Translations under genes and position numbers: made by a program
Assembly (NCBI GenBank): GCA_024291935.2
Contig: CM044322.1
Location: 66,765,405 to 66,829,404 of the forward strand
From: Okapia johnstoni
Taxonomy: Eukaryota > Chordata > Mammalia > Artiodactyla > Giraffidae
DNA: 64,000 nt
Direction of reading: 5' to 3'
Notes under the pieces: model-generated
The model's database searches: none
What the model saw: only the letters and a program-made list of their open reading frames with translations
Told to the model about the DNA's origin: nothing
Shown here: one piece after another, positions 1 to 10,829 of the stretch
How the letters are laid out: each line of letters starts with the position of its first letter
How positions within the stretch are numbered: position 1 is the first letter of the stretch

Positions 1-1310
1 AAAACAGAACAACTCCTAGAAAATAACATGGGAGAAACCTAGACCTTTATGGCAATAACTTTTTATATACAACACAACAGTCATGATTCATGAGAGAAAT
101 ATTTAATAAGTTGAACTTCATTTAATGAAGTTCATATTTAATGAAGTCGAACTTCATTAAAGTTAAAAGCTTCTCTGTGAAAGATGATATCAAGATAATG
201 AGAAGACAAGTCACAGACTGGGAGAAAATATTAGCAAAAGATACAGCTGATAAAGCACTATTATAAGTGCTTGAAACTCAACAATAAAAAGACAAACCAC
301 CTGATTAAAAAATAGACCAAACACCTAAACAGGCACCTAAGTGAGGAGGATAAAAAGATGGCAAGTGAGCATTTGAAAACATGTTCAAGATCATATATCA
401 TTAGATGATTATAAATTAAAACATAGTGAATTATCACTACCCACCTATTAGAATGGCCAAAATTCAAAACATTGACACCAAATGCTGGTGAAGATGTGAA
501 TAAAAGAAACTCTAATTCATTGCTTGTGGGGATGCAAAATGGTACAGCCACTTTGGAAGTCAATTCAGTAATTTCTTACAAAATAAATATACTGTAACCA
601 TACAACCCTACAATTGTTCTCCTTGATATCTCCCCAAGAAATTGATACCTTATTTTAACACAAAAACCTATACGTGAATGTTTATACCAACTTTACTCAT
701 AATAGACAGAACTTGGAAACAATCAAGATGTTCTTCAGTAAACAAACCATTGTACATACAAACCATGAAGTATTATTTAGCAACAAAAAGAAATGAGCCA
801 TTGAGTCATGAAAAGACATAAAGGAATCTTAAATGCATACTACTAAGTGAAACAAAGCTAATCTGAAAAGGCTACATACTGTGTGATTCCAAGTATATAG
901 CATTCTAAAAAAGACAAAACTGTGAAGACAGTAAAAAGATTAAAAAAATTGGGTGGAGAAAATAGAATGAATAAGCAGAGGATAGAAGATTTTTAGAGCA
1001 ATAAAGTGATTTATTGTAATACTGCAATGGAGGATATATATATATATCATTATACATTTGTCCAAACCCATAGAATGTAAAACACTAACAGTGAACTCTA
1101 ATGTAAACTATGGCTTTGGGTGATAATGATGGACCAATGTAGGTTCATGTGTTATAACAAATGTACCACTTAGGTAGAGGATGTCAGTAGTGGGGACAAT
1201 AGTGTGTATGAAAACAGAAAGTATAAGGGAATTCTGTGCACTTGCCACTCAATTCTACTGTAAATCTGAAACTGCTACAAAAGTAAACTTTATTGATGAA
1301 AAACAAAGTT
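1..1310 (+). mobile_element. Old L1 (L1M-type) ORF2 3' end and 3'UTR, decayed
   Basis: The text follows the end of mammalian L1 ORF2 (the block around 205-235 coding for the GRENTC-like region, then the NCEND-type block near 480-560) and runs into an old L1 3'UTR that ends with a stretch resembling the L1M terminus (around 1,160-1,300, 'actgctacaaaagtaaac'). Many stops and indels break every frame, so no protein is made. It is cut by the window start. The subfamily is not assigned. Confidence 0.75.
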
Positions 1311-1499
1311 TTAAATATATATATAAATGGAGCTCAAAACCAAATAGAAAAGAGATATGGGGTGGGGAGATTAATTTTGAAATGGAATAGGAAGAAGTCA
1401 GGGAAATATAATGAAAAAATAGGCAAAAATTTCCCTTATATTTTAAGATAAATGCAAATTCCAACAATAGTGAAGAATTAATAGAAAAAAGTAAACACC

Positions 1500-2280
1500 T
1501 TGTTCCAATAATAGTTAAGCTGCTGAAAATTAAAAATAGGTTTATAAAAATGATAACATCCATAAAGATATTTTACTTAGAAAGGTGTGAGACAGACCAT
1601 TTCTTACTTAGAAATAGAAGCCATAAGACAAAGAAATATCATATTTAAAGTGCTGAAGAGAAAAAAAAAGTGCTGAAGTGCTGAAGAAAGAAAAAAACAT
1701 TAACCAGAATTGTATATTCAGTGAAAATATTCTTCAAAATGAGAGAGATAAAAAAATTATTTTCACTTAAAGGAAAACCACAAAGCTACATTGCCAGCAG
1801 ACTTGTCTTACAAGATGTAATGCAGAAACATTGTTATGGTGAAAGAAAATTAAGCCAGGGCAGAAACCCAGTTGTGCAAGACAGAATAAAAAGAACCAAA
1901 AAGATAAATTTGCGTATAAATATAATACACTAGATTTTTGCCTCTCTCGATATTGTTAAAAAGACCATAGCTGTTTAGAGCAAGCATAATATCATTGCAA
2001 AATTGAGCATATAACATCTTTACTGGAGTGGGTAGCTATCACTTCTCCAGGGGAACTTCCTGACCCAGGAATTGAACCAGGGTCTCCTGCACTGCAGGTG
2101 GATTCCTTACCAGCTGAGCTACCAGGAAAGCCCTTTAATACTTACAGAATATGATAAAAAGATATAATAAAAGACAAAAATTGAAAAGGGAAAAGTAAAG
2201 CCATTCTTACAGACAATACTGTTATCTATTTTTAAAGTCTCAGTAGAAGTACAAAAATGTGTTTGAATAACTGAAATGCA
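1500..2280 (+). mobile_element. L1 5'-region-like fragment, interrupted by a SINE
   Basis: The segment around 1,640-1,910 resembles the L1 leader/5' region (a 'gtgctgaag..aaaaaac' block, then an 'attgccagcagacttgtcttacaag' block). A short 'aagtgctgaag' unit is repeated near 1,650-1,685. The Bov-tA at 2,021-2,133 interrupts the stretch, and the remainder to 2,280 is weaker. It is non-coding. Assignment is from recognition of a few conserved blocks. Confidence 0.5.
2021..2133 (-). mobile_element. Bov-tA SINE, truncated
   Basis: Read on the minus strand it begins with the tRNA-core start 'gggctttcctggtagctcag', keeps the B-box-like 'ggttcaattcc' stretch and stops at 'cccactccagta'. The non-tRNA 3' half is missing. 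Ruminant-specific SINE, non-coding. Confidence 0.9.
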
Positions 2281-2289
2281 AGAGAAAAC

Positions 2290-2523
2290 ACAACAACAAA
2301 ACAAGAGAATACTATGAACAATTATATGCCAACAAATTCAAGAATCTAGAAGAAACAAACACGTTTCTAGAAACAAACAGCCCACCAAAAGTGGATCAAG
2401 AAGAAACAGATAATTTAAACAGACAAATCCCTAGAAGTGAAATAGAATCTGTAAGAAGAAAAAAAAAATCCCTATAATCTAAAGTCCGGGACCAGATGGC
2501 TTCACAGGTGACATCTACCAAAC

Positions 2524-2559
<36 letters not shown>

Positions 2560-2681
2560 AACCTTTAACTGATCCTTCTCAAACTCTTCCAAAAGACTGA
2601 TGAAGAAGAACACTCCCTAACATATTTTATGAAGCCATCATCACTCTAATATCAAAACCAAACAATTACACCAGCAAAAAG
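2290..2681 (+). mobile_element. L1 ORF2 fragment (start of RT domain)
   Basis: The DNA matches the mammalian L1 ORF2 stretch leading into the reverse transcriptase, including codons for the 'SPGPDGF' type motif near 2,483-2,500. It is broken by a pure run of 32 A at 2,527-2,558 and by frameshifts. It switches abruptly at about 2,682 to a much more 3' L1 segment, so about 2 kb of ORF2 is missing between the two. Confidence 0.8.
2527..2558 (+). repeat. Poly(A) run inside L1 ORF2
   Basis: Thirty-two uninterrupted A residues sit inside L1 coding-derived sequence, replacing an A-rich L1 stretch. This is more likely expansion of a local A-run than a true 3' tail, because L1 ORF2 sequence continues in order on its far side. 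Confidence 0.9.
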
Positions 2682-3309
2682 TTTGGTCCAGTCACTATGG
2701 AAAACAGTATGGAGGTTCCTCAAAAAACTAAAAATGCAGCTGTCATATGATTCAGGAATCCCACTCCTGGACATGTATCTGGACAAAATTATAATTCAAA
2801 AAATGCATGTACCCTGTATTCATAGCAGCAATATTCATAACAACCCAGCCATTGAAACAAGCTAAATGTCTATCAATAGATGGATGGATAAAGTTGCAGC
2901 CATATGGATAAAACTAGAGATTACCTCACTAAGTAAAGTCAGAAACAGAAAGACAAATACCACAGGGTATCACTTATATGTGGGAATTAAAATATGACAC
3001 AGATGAACTATGTATGAAACAAAAACAGACTCAGGCATAGAGGACAGGCTTGATGGTTGCCAAGGGGAGGGGGACTAGGAGTCTTGATGATTAGTAGATG
3101 CAAACTGTTATATATAGAATGAATAAAAAACAAGGTCCTACTCTGTAGAATGAAGAACTACATTCAATATCCTGTGATAAACTATAACAGAAATAAATAC
3201 AAAAGAACATGTATATATATATATATGTATAACTGAATCACTTTGCTGTACAGCAGAAATTAACACAACACTGTAAATCAACTATACTTCAATTTTTTTT
3301 TAAAAAAAG
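2682..3309 (+). mobile_element. Bovine-type L1 3' end and 3'UTR
   Basis: It starts at the L1 ORF2 C-terminal block 'tggaaaacagtatggagg' and runs to the bovine-type terminus 'tttgctgtacagcagaaat' ... 'actatacttcaat' followed by a T/A-rich tail. Decayed and non-coding. A (TA) run lies near 3,211-3,226. Confidence 0.85.
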
Positions 3310-3529
3310 TTTATGTAAAGTTTAAAGTGGACCTAAACTTAAATTTAAAAGATACAAATATGAAATTTTAGAAGAAGAGAATGAGAACATTTTCCATGAA
3401 TTTAGAGTAGAAAGAACTTATTGTATGGACTCAAAAGTTGATAGCAAGAATTATAGTTTGTACTTAAAGCATTTTGCTTTTAAATGTTGCACTAAAAAAT
3501 ACACTTAGGTTGGAAAAGGTTGCTTATAC

Positions 3530-3760
3530 ATGCTTGTGCTCATTCGCTTCAGTCATGTCTGAATCATTGCAACCCTATGGACTGCCAGTTTCCTAACCCT
3601 ACCAGGCTCCTCTGTTTATAGGATGTTTCAGGCTGGAATACTGGAGTGGTTTGCCATGCCCTCCTCTAGGTAATCTTCCTGACTGAGAGATAAAATCCAC
3701 ATCTCCTCTGTCTCCTGCATTGCAGGTGGATTCTTTACTACTGAGCCACCAGGAAAGTCC
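3530..3760 (-). mobile_element. Bov-tA SINE, near full length
   Basis: On the minus strand it starts 'ggactttcctggtggctcag', has the tRNA-core block, and continues through the Bov-A-derived part to 'gacatgactgaagcg'. It carries a small insertion in the middle (around 3,690-3,705). Non-coding. Confidence 0.9.
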
Positions 3761-3813
3761 AATCATATGTATGTAAATATAAATATAAGTATACATATCT
3801 CCAAAAACATCAC

Positions 3814-4130
3814 GTGGTGGTGGTTTAGTCACCAAGTCCTATCTGATTCTTTGCAAATTCATGGACTGTATAGTCCATGGAATTCTCCAGGCCAGAATAC
3901 TAGAGTGAGAAGCCATTCACTTCTCCAGGGGATCTTCCCAAACCAGGAATGCAACCCAGGTCTCCCACTTTGCAGGTGGATACTTTCCCAGCTGAACCAC
4001 CAGGGAAGCCAAAGAATACTGGAGTGGGTACGCTATCCCTTCTCCAGCAGATCTTCCCAGCCCAGGAACTGAACTGGGGTCTCCTGCATTGCCGGTGGAT
4101 TCTTTACCAGCTGAACTACCAGGGAAGCCC
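3814..4130 (-). mobile_element. Dimeric tRNA-core SINE (two Bov-tA-like units in tandem)
   Basis: Two tRNA-core units follow each other on the minus strand: a partial head unit (4,011-4,130) that ends at the 'cactccagtattctt' block, then a full unit (3,814-4,010). The full unit carries a perfect inverted repeat, CATGGACT/AGTCCATG, around a GTAT loop at 3,860-3,879. The same arrangement and diagnostic repeat occur at 17,188-17,508, so this is a subfamily structure and not a chance double insertion. Confidence 0.8.
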
Positions 4131-4500
4131 AATTCAAACTGTAAATAACTCAAATGTCTATCAGGAGGAGAATAAATGTACACATTTTGGAAAATTTATA
4201 AATGGGATACATTCTGAAATAAAATAAAAATATTGTGATATATATAGCATCATGGAATAATCTTCTAGATGTGTATCAACTTCATGTGGCAACAAAAATA
4301 TTTATTGAATTATTTCACTATATGAAAGTCAAGAACAGGTCTGGAGTTAGTTGAGGTGTTGACTGCAAAAATATTAGAAAGTTTTCTGGAGATATGGAAG
4401 CATTTTCTTCTTAAGGATGTCAATTGCAGTGCTGGGTGTATTTTTCAAGTCTCATTTTATTTTACACCTCAAGTATATATAGTTCACTGAAGCAAAGATA
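4131..4500 (+). mobile_element. Old L1 (L1M-type) 3' end
   Basis: Resembles the end of ORF2 ('caaatgtctatcaggaggag') and an old L1 3'UTR whose last part reads 'gttttctggagatatgg' ... 'attttacacctcaagt'. Strongly decayed, non-coding. Confidence 0.6.
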
Positions 4501-4737
4501 ATATCTACATGTATTTCTAAAACATAAAATCAGAATCAGTTTATTAAGTTCAAATAATGAGATTAATTTTCCAAAGAATAAACAGATAAGTATCTTTGTA
4601 ACTCATTTTGTAACACTAGGCATGATTCTGAAAATCCTGAAACCAAACCAAAACCAAAATTTTAGATCAATTTAACATTGCTAGAGATGGAAGCTTATTC
4701 TATTTTGGTTCCTGCTTTTGGGTAGGGTGAATTAAGG

Positions 4738-5205
4738 TTTTTTTTTTTTTTTTTTTTTTTTGATAGAATGGAGGCAATTTTTTTCAAGTTATATAATTGA
4801 TTTATTCATTCACAGTTACATTACCAGTGAAACATTAATTAGCACTTAAAGTATCCTTAAGTAACACTAAAACCCAGTATTTCACAATAGGCCAAGAAAA
4901 TTATCAACATAAAAACTGAGATGACCTTATTCAAACAAAAATTTAAGGTATACTAAAAAGTGACCAAGAATAATACAAGTCAGCAGCAAAAATACACAGA
5001 TAATCCACAGTCGAAAGTGTTCTGAAACAATTTATGTTTTATGGCAATGTATAGTAAATGTAACCATTTTACCACACAAGTGAGCATCAGAGAAAATGAT
5101 GAAATTCAGTTATTTTTATAATATGCTCTAAATAATTTCAGATGATCAAAGTTTACATATAAAATGGTCTATGCATACTAAAAGAAAAGTGATGTTACTC
5201 ATTTA
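4738..5205 (-). pseudogene. Possible retrocopy of an mRNA 3'UTR
   Basis: A run of 24 T (4,738-4,761) reads as a poly(A) tail on the minus strand. An AATAAA signal (TTTATT at 4,801-4,806) lies 39 bases upstream of the tail. The following few hundred bases are unlike L1, BovB or any SINE I know. This is the layout of a processed 3'UTR copy, but I see no coding sequence, cannot name a parent gene and found no clear target duplication. The right boundary is a guess. Confidence 0.35.
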
Positions 5206-5429
5206 AATTTGATGTGACAAAGCTTTCAAATGTAATATCAAGAGCAGAAATCAAATGTTATAGATGTATATAAATTCATTATATTTAAAAATCAACTTTT
5301 TAATTAAAAAGTGTGGAAATATGCACAATGTATAGAGAGGTATGCTAGCATGTAGAGATAATTCGTTATGAATGGGTAATAGACAAAGGAAATAAATGGG
5401 AGAAGAGTCGTGAGAGATGAGGGACAGTT

Positions 5430-6110
5430 TTTCAGTTATCTAAACTAATAAAAATAAAAATGCCATATAACCCAGAAATCCCACTACTGAGCATGTACCC
5501 TGAGAAAACCATACTTAAAAAGGACACATTCACCCCATTGTTCACTGCAGCACTAATTACAGTAGCCAGGGAATGGACACAACCTAAATATCCATCAACA
5601 GATGAATAGACGAATGGATAAAGAAGATATGATACATATATATAATGGAATTTTACTCAGCCATTAAAAGAAATGAAATTACTTGTAGAGATGAGTGTGG
5701 ACTTAGAGTCTGTCATACAGAGTGAAGTAAATCAGAAAGAGAAAAACATCATATTAATACATATGTAGAATCTAGACAAATAATACAGATGAATTTATTT
5801 GCAGGGCAGGAATAGAGATGCAGACATAGGGAACAGACGTGAACACAGAGGAGAGGGGAGTGGGATGAATTGAGAGATTAGGATTGATGTATGTGTACTA
5901 CCATGTGTAAAACAGCTAGGCGGAACATGATATATAGCACAGGAAGCTCAGCTTGGTGCTCTGTGGGGACCTGGATGAATAGGATGGGTGGGTAGGAGGC
6001 AGATCCATGAGGGAGGGCATGTATGTCTACTTACAGCTGATTCACATTGCTGTACAGCAGGAAGTAACACAACGTTGTAAAGCAACTATACTCCAATTGA
6101 AATAAATTAA
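5430..6110 (+). mobile_element. Bovine-type L1 3' end and 3'UTR
   Basis: Begins in the ORF2 C-terminal block ('gccatataacccagaaatcc'), continues through 'cagccattaaaagaaatgaa', then a ruminant L1 3'UTR with 'gctgtacagcaggaagtaac' and 'tatactccaattgaaataaa' at the end. 5'-truncated, multiple stops. Confidence 0.85.
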
Positions 6111-8420
6111 AGCTTCAATATAAATGATCAATAGGGATATAAAGAAGGTAAAATTTCTAAAGTCACTTGTTTTTAAGTAAATGAAAATCACAAAATTAGA
6201 TATGTTTATATGACTTAAAAATTTGTCAAATACCTAAATAAGACTATGCAAAAATGTGGTGTCCTTTACATGTTTCCCTTCAGATGGGTAGTTTTTCTAG
6301 AGAAAAATATATAAAAATGAATGCCACAATAATACAATAATTTTTATGTCTGGAATTATTGTTCATATTAATATTTATGTATTAAAGGATATGTTTATGG
6401 GTTTATGGGTGATTTTTACATCACCAATTGTAGAAGTAATCCAAATCTCAAAAACTTCAGTGACATAATTTAATTACACATAAATCATTATTATCAAGTT
6501 TTATATTGATGTTATAAAGCAATTCATGTTTGCTTAAATGAACAAAATTGATTACATAATAATAGGGACAATAATAGTTCATTCAAATGTTTAGAAAATA
6601 AATTCAGAGAGTAAAGGGGCAGAGAATATTTCTTCTTCCTTAGGTCCTATAACAATATACACTATCTTAAATGATTTTTAAAAGAATTAATACAAAACAT
6701 AAAATATAACATCAAGCTTTAATAAAAAGTAATTATAATTATTTAACATTTTCTAATAAGAAAGACAAAAATTAGTTGCTTAAGCAGTGCATATAATATT
6801 ATAGGTTATAAACAAAAGCAAATGACAGTACTTAAATAGCAAAAATTTCTTAGGAACTTTTTGAAATAGTGAAGCTACTTATCTTTCTGGTGGTGTATAC
6901 ATTTTCACTAAAAGAAAAAGCTTTCAAACAAAATCTAATTCCTGAATTTTACAGTTTGATAGAACAAAAGCCTTATAAAGTGTTCTGTTATACTGTTTTG
7001 CTTAGTTCATAAGACAAAACTTTCAAATATATATAAATTAAGATTAAACCAAGCACACACACATTTAATCAACAAAAACCTCTAAATATGGGCTCACAAT
7101 TCATAGGTAAAAATTATGTTTTAAGTTGTTTATTATAAATAATCTTAAAATGATTCTATGCTGATTCAGACAAGGACTGAGTTAGACTTTTCCTTGCACT
7201 AATAATAAAAAAAGGTCTGGCAAGGAAATTAATAATATAAACAAATATGAGGAAGAAACGTTCTACTTAAGGAAGCAATTTCTTTTTGATTAAATTAGAA
7301 GCAACCATTTGCATACCAATTATAATTAGAAATTAGCTTTATTTATGCCTTAAATAGGGTTTGGCAGGATTTCTACTTGGCAGTATTTGTGCTTTGGCTT
7401 TAATTGCCGGACACCCTGGGAATGACTGAAACCTTTCCTTTAAAAGTATTTTGCGTTTCATATTACTAGGACTCTCCCTCTACTTCAGCTGAATTAATGA
7501 GATTTTGTCATGTTTATGTTAGTGAGGCCAAAGTCTTTTTCTTTTCTTCTATATAGAATACATGTAGACAGGAATTAACCTAACATGGAAGATTTCCATC
7601 ATGAAGTGGTGAGCTCACTGTTGCTAGAAAAGTGAAAGGCAATGCCAAAGGATGTGGCAGGTTGGGAAAGAACAGACTGTAAGCAATGACCTTGAGACAC
7701 TAAGATTCTTTTATCTTAGGGTGTTACTTTTAAATAAAATTGAGTGCACAATTATTGAATCCAGCAATACTGTTTGAAAACTTTACATTTGCAACCAAAT
7801 ATATTACAGTCATGAGACACCACACTCCTGAATATAAATAAAACCCATGTCACAATTGCCCAGAAAGTCTCATAACACATTCAAGAAAGACTTTGTACCC
7901 CCTCTTGCCTTCCTTAAATAAATGGAATAACCCATCACTCCCTCAGAGGCACCTCCAAGGAGAGAAGCTTGTGCTTTCTGAGATGTTACAGTGGGAGAGA
8001 TTTTATGTTCAGAAAGATGTACTGTTCCCCTTTCAACACTCTAACTTTGCATAACATTTTTGCCTCTGGGTCAAGAACGAGAACTTGTGACTGAAAGAAA
8101 AAACAGCTTGGGAACAGGCCCTGTCAGTCACACCGTTTTAGAGTAATACTAATGATGATAATTTTAAATATAACTTAGAACACATTTCTTTCCAAAAGTT
8201 CACAGCACGCAAAAAGGTCAAGAACATTGAATTACACTCTTACTCATTTTTTTAGTACAAGATATAGGTGGCATAACGTGGAAAATACATTTACATGAAA
8301 GGGCTTTCTTCTCAGTGATTGAAAATGGTAGTATATGAACTGTGTGTCATTGCTAGAATGGCTGCTTATCTGAAACGCACAAATACCAGAGGCTATCTGG
8401 AATCCATTTGCATATATCAC

Positions 8421-8421
<1 letters not shown>
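6111..8421. other. No feature recognised (unique-looking, AT-rich)
   Basis: About 2.3 kb without a repeat or gene I can recognise. Open frames are short and lack codon-bias or motif support. A slightly less AT-rich patch lies at about 7,360-7,560 and 7,880-8,060. Very old repeats could be hidden here. Confidence 0.5.

Positions 8422-8479
<58 letters not shown>
8422..8479. repeat. (TG)n microsatellite
   Basis: An uninterrupted alternating GT/TG tract of 58 bases. Read antisense it produces an open frame with alternating His-Thr, which is an artefact. Likely length-polymorphic. Confidence 0.98.
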
Positions 8480-8481
<2 letters not shown>

Positions 8482-8669
8482 GCCAATAAAGCAATTTTTA
8501 AATACATTAAACCAAAGTGAGATCGTTTATTCAACCTGGGTGACTTACTGTAAGTAGATACATTTTTCCCCCCCAGCAGTAAGTCACAATATGTTTTATT
8601 CAGCATAGATTGGATTCAAGGAAAAACCAGAGGTCACACACTTATTTTTAGATAGATATCACTGAATAT

Positions 8670-8868
8670 GCTTCCCTTGTGGCTCAGATGGTAAAGAGTC
8701 TACCTGCAGTTTGGGAGACAAGGGTTCAATCCCTGGATCAGGAAGATCCCCTGGAGAAGGAAATGGCAAACCAATCCAATATCCTTGCCAGGAAAATTCC
8801 ATGGACAGAAGAGCCTAGAAGACTACAGTCCATAGAGTCGCAAAGAGTTGGACACAACTGAGCAACTT
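8670..8868 (+). mobile_element. Bov-tA SINE, full length
   Basis: Starts 'gcttcccttgtggctcagat', keeps the core 'ggttcaatccctggatcagg', and ends in the Bov-A-derived 'gttggacacaactgagcaac'. Short open frames across it are SINE shadows. Confidence 0.92.
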
Positions 8869-9298
8869 TACATTCAGTTTAAGCAAAACCTGTATTTATT
8901 CTACATGAGTTTATCATAAAGATGATATATTATTAAATGATAAGAATATTAAATAATCTATTGATTAGTTAAAAGGCAAAGTGTAATTTTTAACAGTTCT
9001 AACAATTTTTTGATTTTTAATTAAAGGCAAAGTATATACATGAATATACTTTTAAAAGTAAATAACACTAAATGGCTTATAAAAAAAAAGACTTTTTTCC
9101 CCACTTCTCCCCATTCCATGGTCTCACTACCAAGTATTTTAGAGTTTTCTTCTGGTAGTAACTTGCCTATTCATAAATAGCATGTTTATTTACTGACTCA
9201 CTTTGATTTTTAATACTAGTTATTATTTCTTAGACTGTACTATAAAAAGATGGGTTTTACCTCTTTTATACTACGTCTTCTCTTGTCCTCTCAGCTTT

Positions 9299-9800
9299 GT
9301 TGTTGTTCAGTCACTCAGCTGTGTTTGACTCTTTGTGACCCTATGGACTGTAGCACAGCAAGTTTTCCTGTCCATTACCATCTCCCAGAGCTTGCTCAAA
9401 CTCAAGTCCATTGAGTCGATGATGCCATCCAACCATCTTGTCCTCTGTTGCCCCCATCTCCTCCTGCCCTCAATCTTTCTCAGCATCGGGGATTTTTCCA
9501 ATGAGTCAGCTCTTTACATCAGGTGGCCAATGTATTGGAACTTCAGCTTCAGCATCAGTCCTTGCAATGAAGATTCAGGGTTGATTTCCTTTAGGACTGA
9601 CTGGTTTTATCTCCCTGATGTCCAAGATACTCTCAAGGGTCTTCTCTAGCACCACAGTTTGAAAGCACTCAGCCTTCTTTATGGTCCAGCTCTCACATTC
9701 ATACATGACTACTGGAGAAACCATAGCTTTGACTAGATGGAACTTTGTTGGCAAAGTGATAGCTCTGCTTTTTAATATGCTATCTAGATTTCTACTCTCA
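9299..9800 (-). mobile_element. ART2A/BovB 3' region
   Basis: The plus-strand text is the reverse complement of the BovB 3' end: 'gactctttgtgacc', then 'tcaatctttctcagcatcgg', 'aatgagtcagctctttacat' and 'cttgcaatgaagattcaggg', extending to 'gctttttaatatgctatcta'. Read on the minus strand it is the C-terminal BovB ORF2 relic plus 3' tail, with stops. It begins with a TTGTTGTTCAG variant typical of ART2A. Confidence 0.9.
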
Positions 9801-9822
9801 ATAAAGCAAGTTAATTTAAGGT

Positions 9823-10024
9823 TGTGAAAGTGTTAGCCACACAGTCATGTCTGACTCATGGCAACCCTATGAGCTGTAACCCATCAGGCTCCACTGTCCA
9901 TGGAATTCTCCAGGCAAGAATACTGGAGTGGGTTTCCATTTCCTTCTCCAGGGGATCTTCCTGACCCAGGGATTGAACCTAGGTCTCCCACGTTGCAGGC
10001 GGATGTTTTACCATCTGAGCCACC
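9823..10024 (-). mobile_element. Bov-tA2-type SINE
   Basis: The plus text begins 'gtgaaagtgttagccacaca' and contains the reverse complement of the SINE body up to 'accatctgagccacca', so the element reads on the minus strand. It lies directly beyond the ART2A/BovB piece. Confidence 0.92.
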
Positions 10025-10556
10025 AATTTTAAGTAAGTTTTTAAAAATTATTTATTATTGAGTTATAATTGGTAAATTTTATTAAAGCATATAACCTGAT
10101 GATTTAATATACAAGTACATTGAGATAGGATTGTCCCCATCTAGAATATTTTCTTATGTCTTAGTTCATGTTCTCTAGAAAACAGAATCTGAGCAAAACC
10201 TTAGCAGTAATACTTAACCAGGTGCAATCCCAGGGCAGAGTAAGTGAGAAGAGAAGCGTTATGAGGCCAGGAAAGAAAATAAATCTCCAGTGGTATGTTA
10301 GTCAGTTGACTGTCACTTTAGGAAGAGCAATGACTGGTCACTGACCATGTGAGGTGGCCCTGGGCAGTCTCTACTGAAACTATTGAAGTTATGCTTTGTA
10401 TTCATCCATTAAAGGAGAGATGGAGAAGATATTCTTCTTTGATACTGTGTTGCTGCCTATCACTCATTGGTGAAAGTTTTCCCCACAAGGAATAAGCTTC
10501 ACACTTCTGAGGAGTGTTGTCTTACCCCTTTGGCAAGATATTGCTATGGTATCTCA
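10025..10556. other. Unassigned, possibly old LTR or L1-derived
   Basis: The start (about 10,040-10,130) has the look of an old L1 3'UTR in antisense. The rest (10,150-10,550) may be a decayed LTR next to the ERVL remnant. I could not match it to a named family with any certainty. Confidence 0.3.
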
Positions 10557-10771
10557 GGGGCTTGCTTCCTTGGTGGCTCACTTGGTAAAGAATCCACCTG
10601 CAATGCTGGAGATTTCGGGTTGATCCTTGGGTCAGGAAGCTCCCCTGGAGAAAGAAATAACAACCTTTCTTTTTGCCTGGGAAATCCCATGGACAGAGGA
10701 GCCCGGCAGGCTACAGTCCATAGGGTCTCAAGAGTCGGACATGATTTAGCGATGAAACCATCACCACCACA
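10557..10771 (+). mobile_element. Bov-tA SINE, full length
   Basis: Begins 'ggggcttgcttccttggtgg' and ends 'gagtcggacatgatttagcg' followed by a short ACC/CA-type tail. Open frames on both strands here are SINE translations. Confidence 0.92.
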
Positions 10772-10829
10772 TGGCATTTCAGTACCCTTCTCTGAAAAAA
10801 TATAGTGCTATATATGAGTTCAAAATTAA

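Noticed and set aside
3814..4010. The CATGGACT hairpin as a transcription terminator or operator
   Set aside because: It lies inside a SINE and recurs in the second SINE copy, so it is a subfamily mark and not a local regulatory site.
8244..8606. 120-codon minus-strand frame with His-Thr repeats
   Set aside because: The repeats are translation of the TG microsatellite, and the flanks show no coding signal.
8670..8868. tRNA gene signal (A/B-box-like stretches) in this and other Bov-tA copies
   Set aside because: These are tRNA-derived SINE heads without a tRNA fold or acceptor stem, not tRNA genes.
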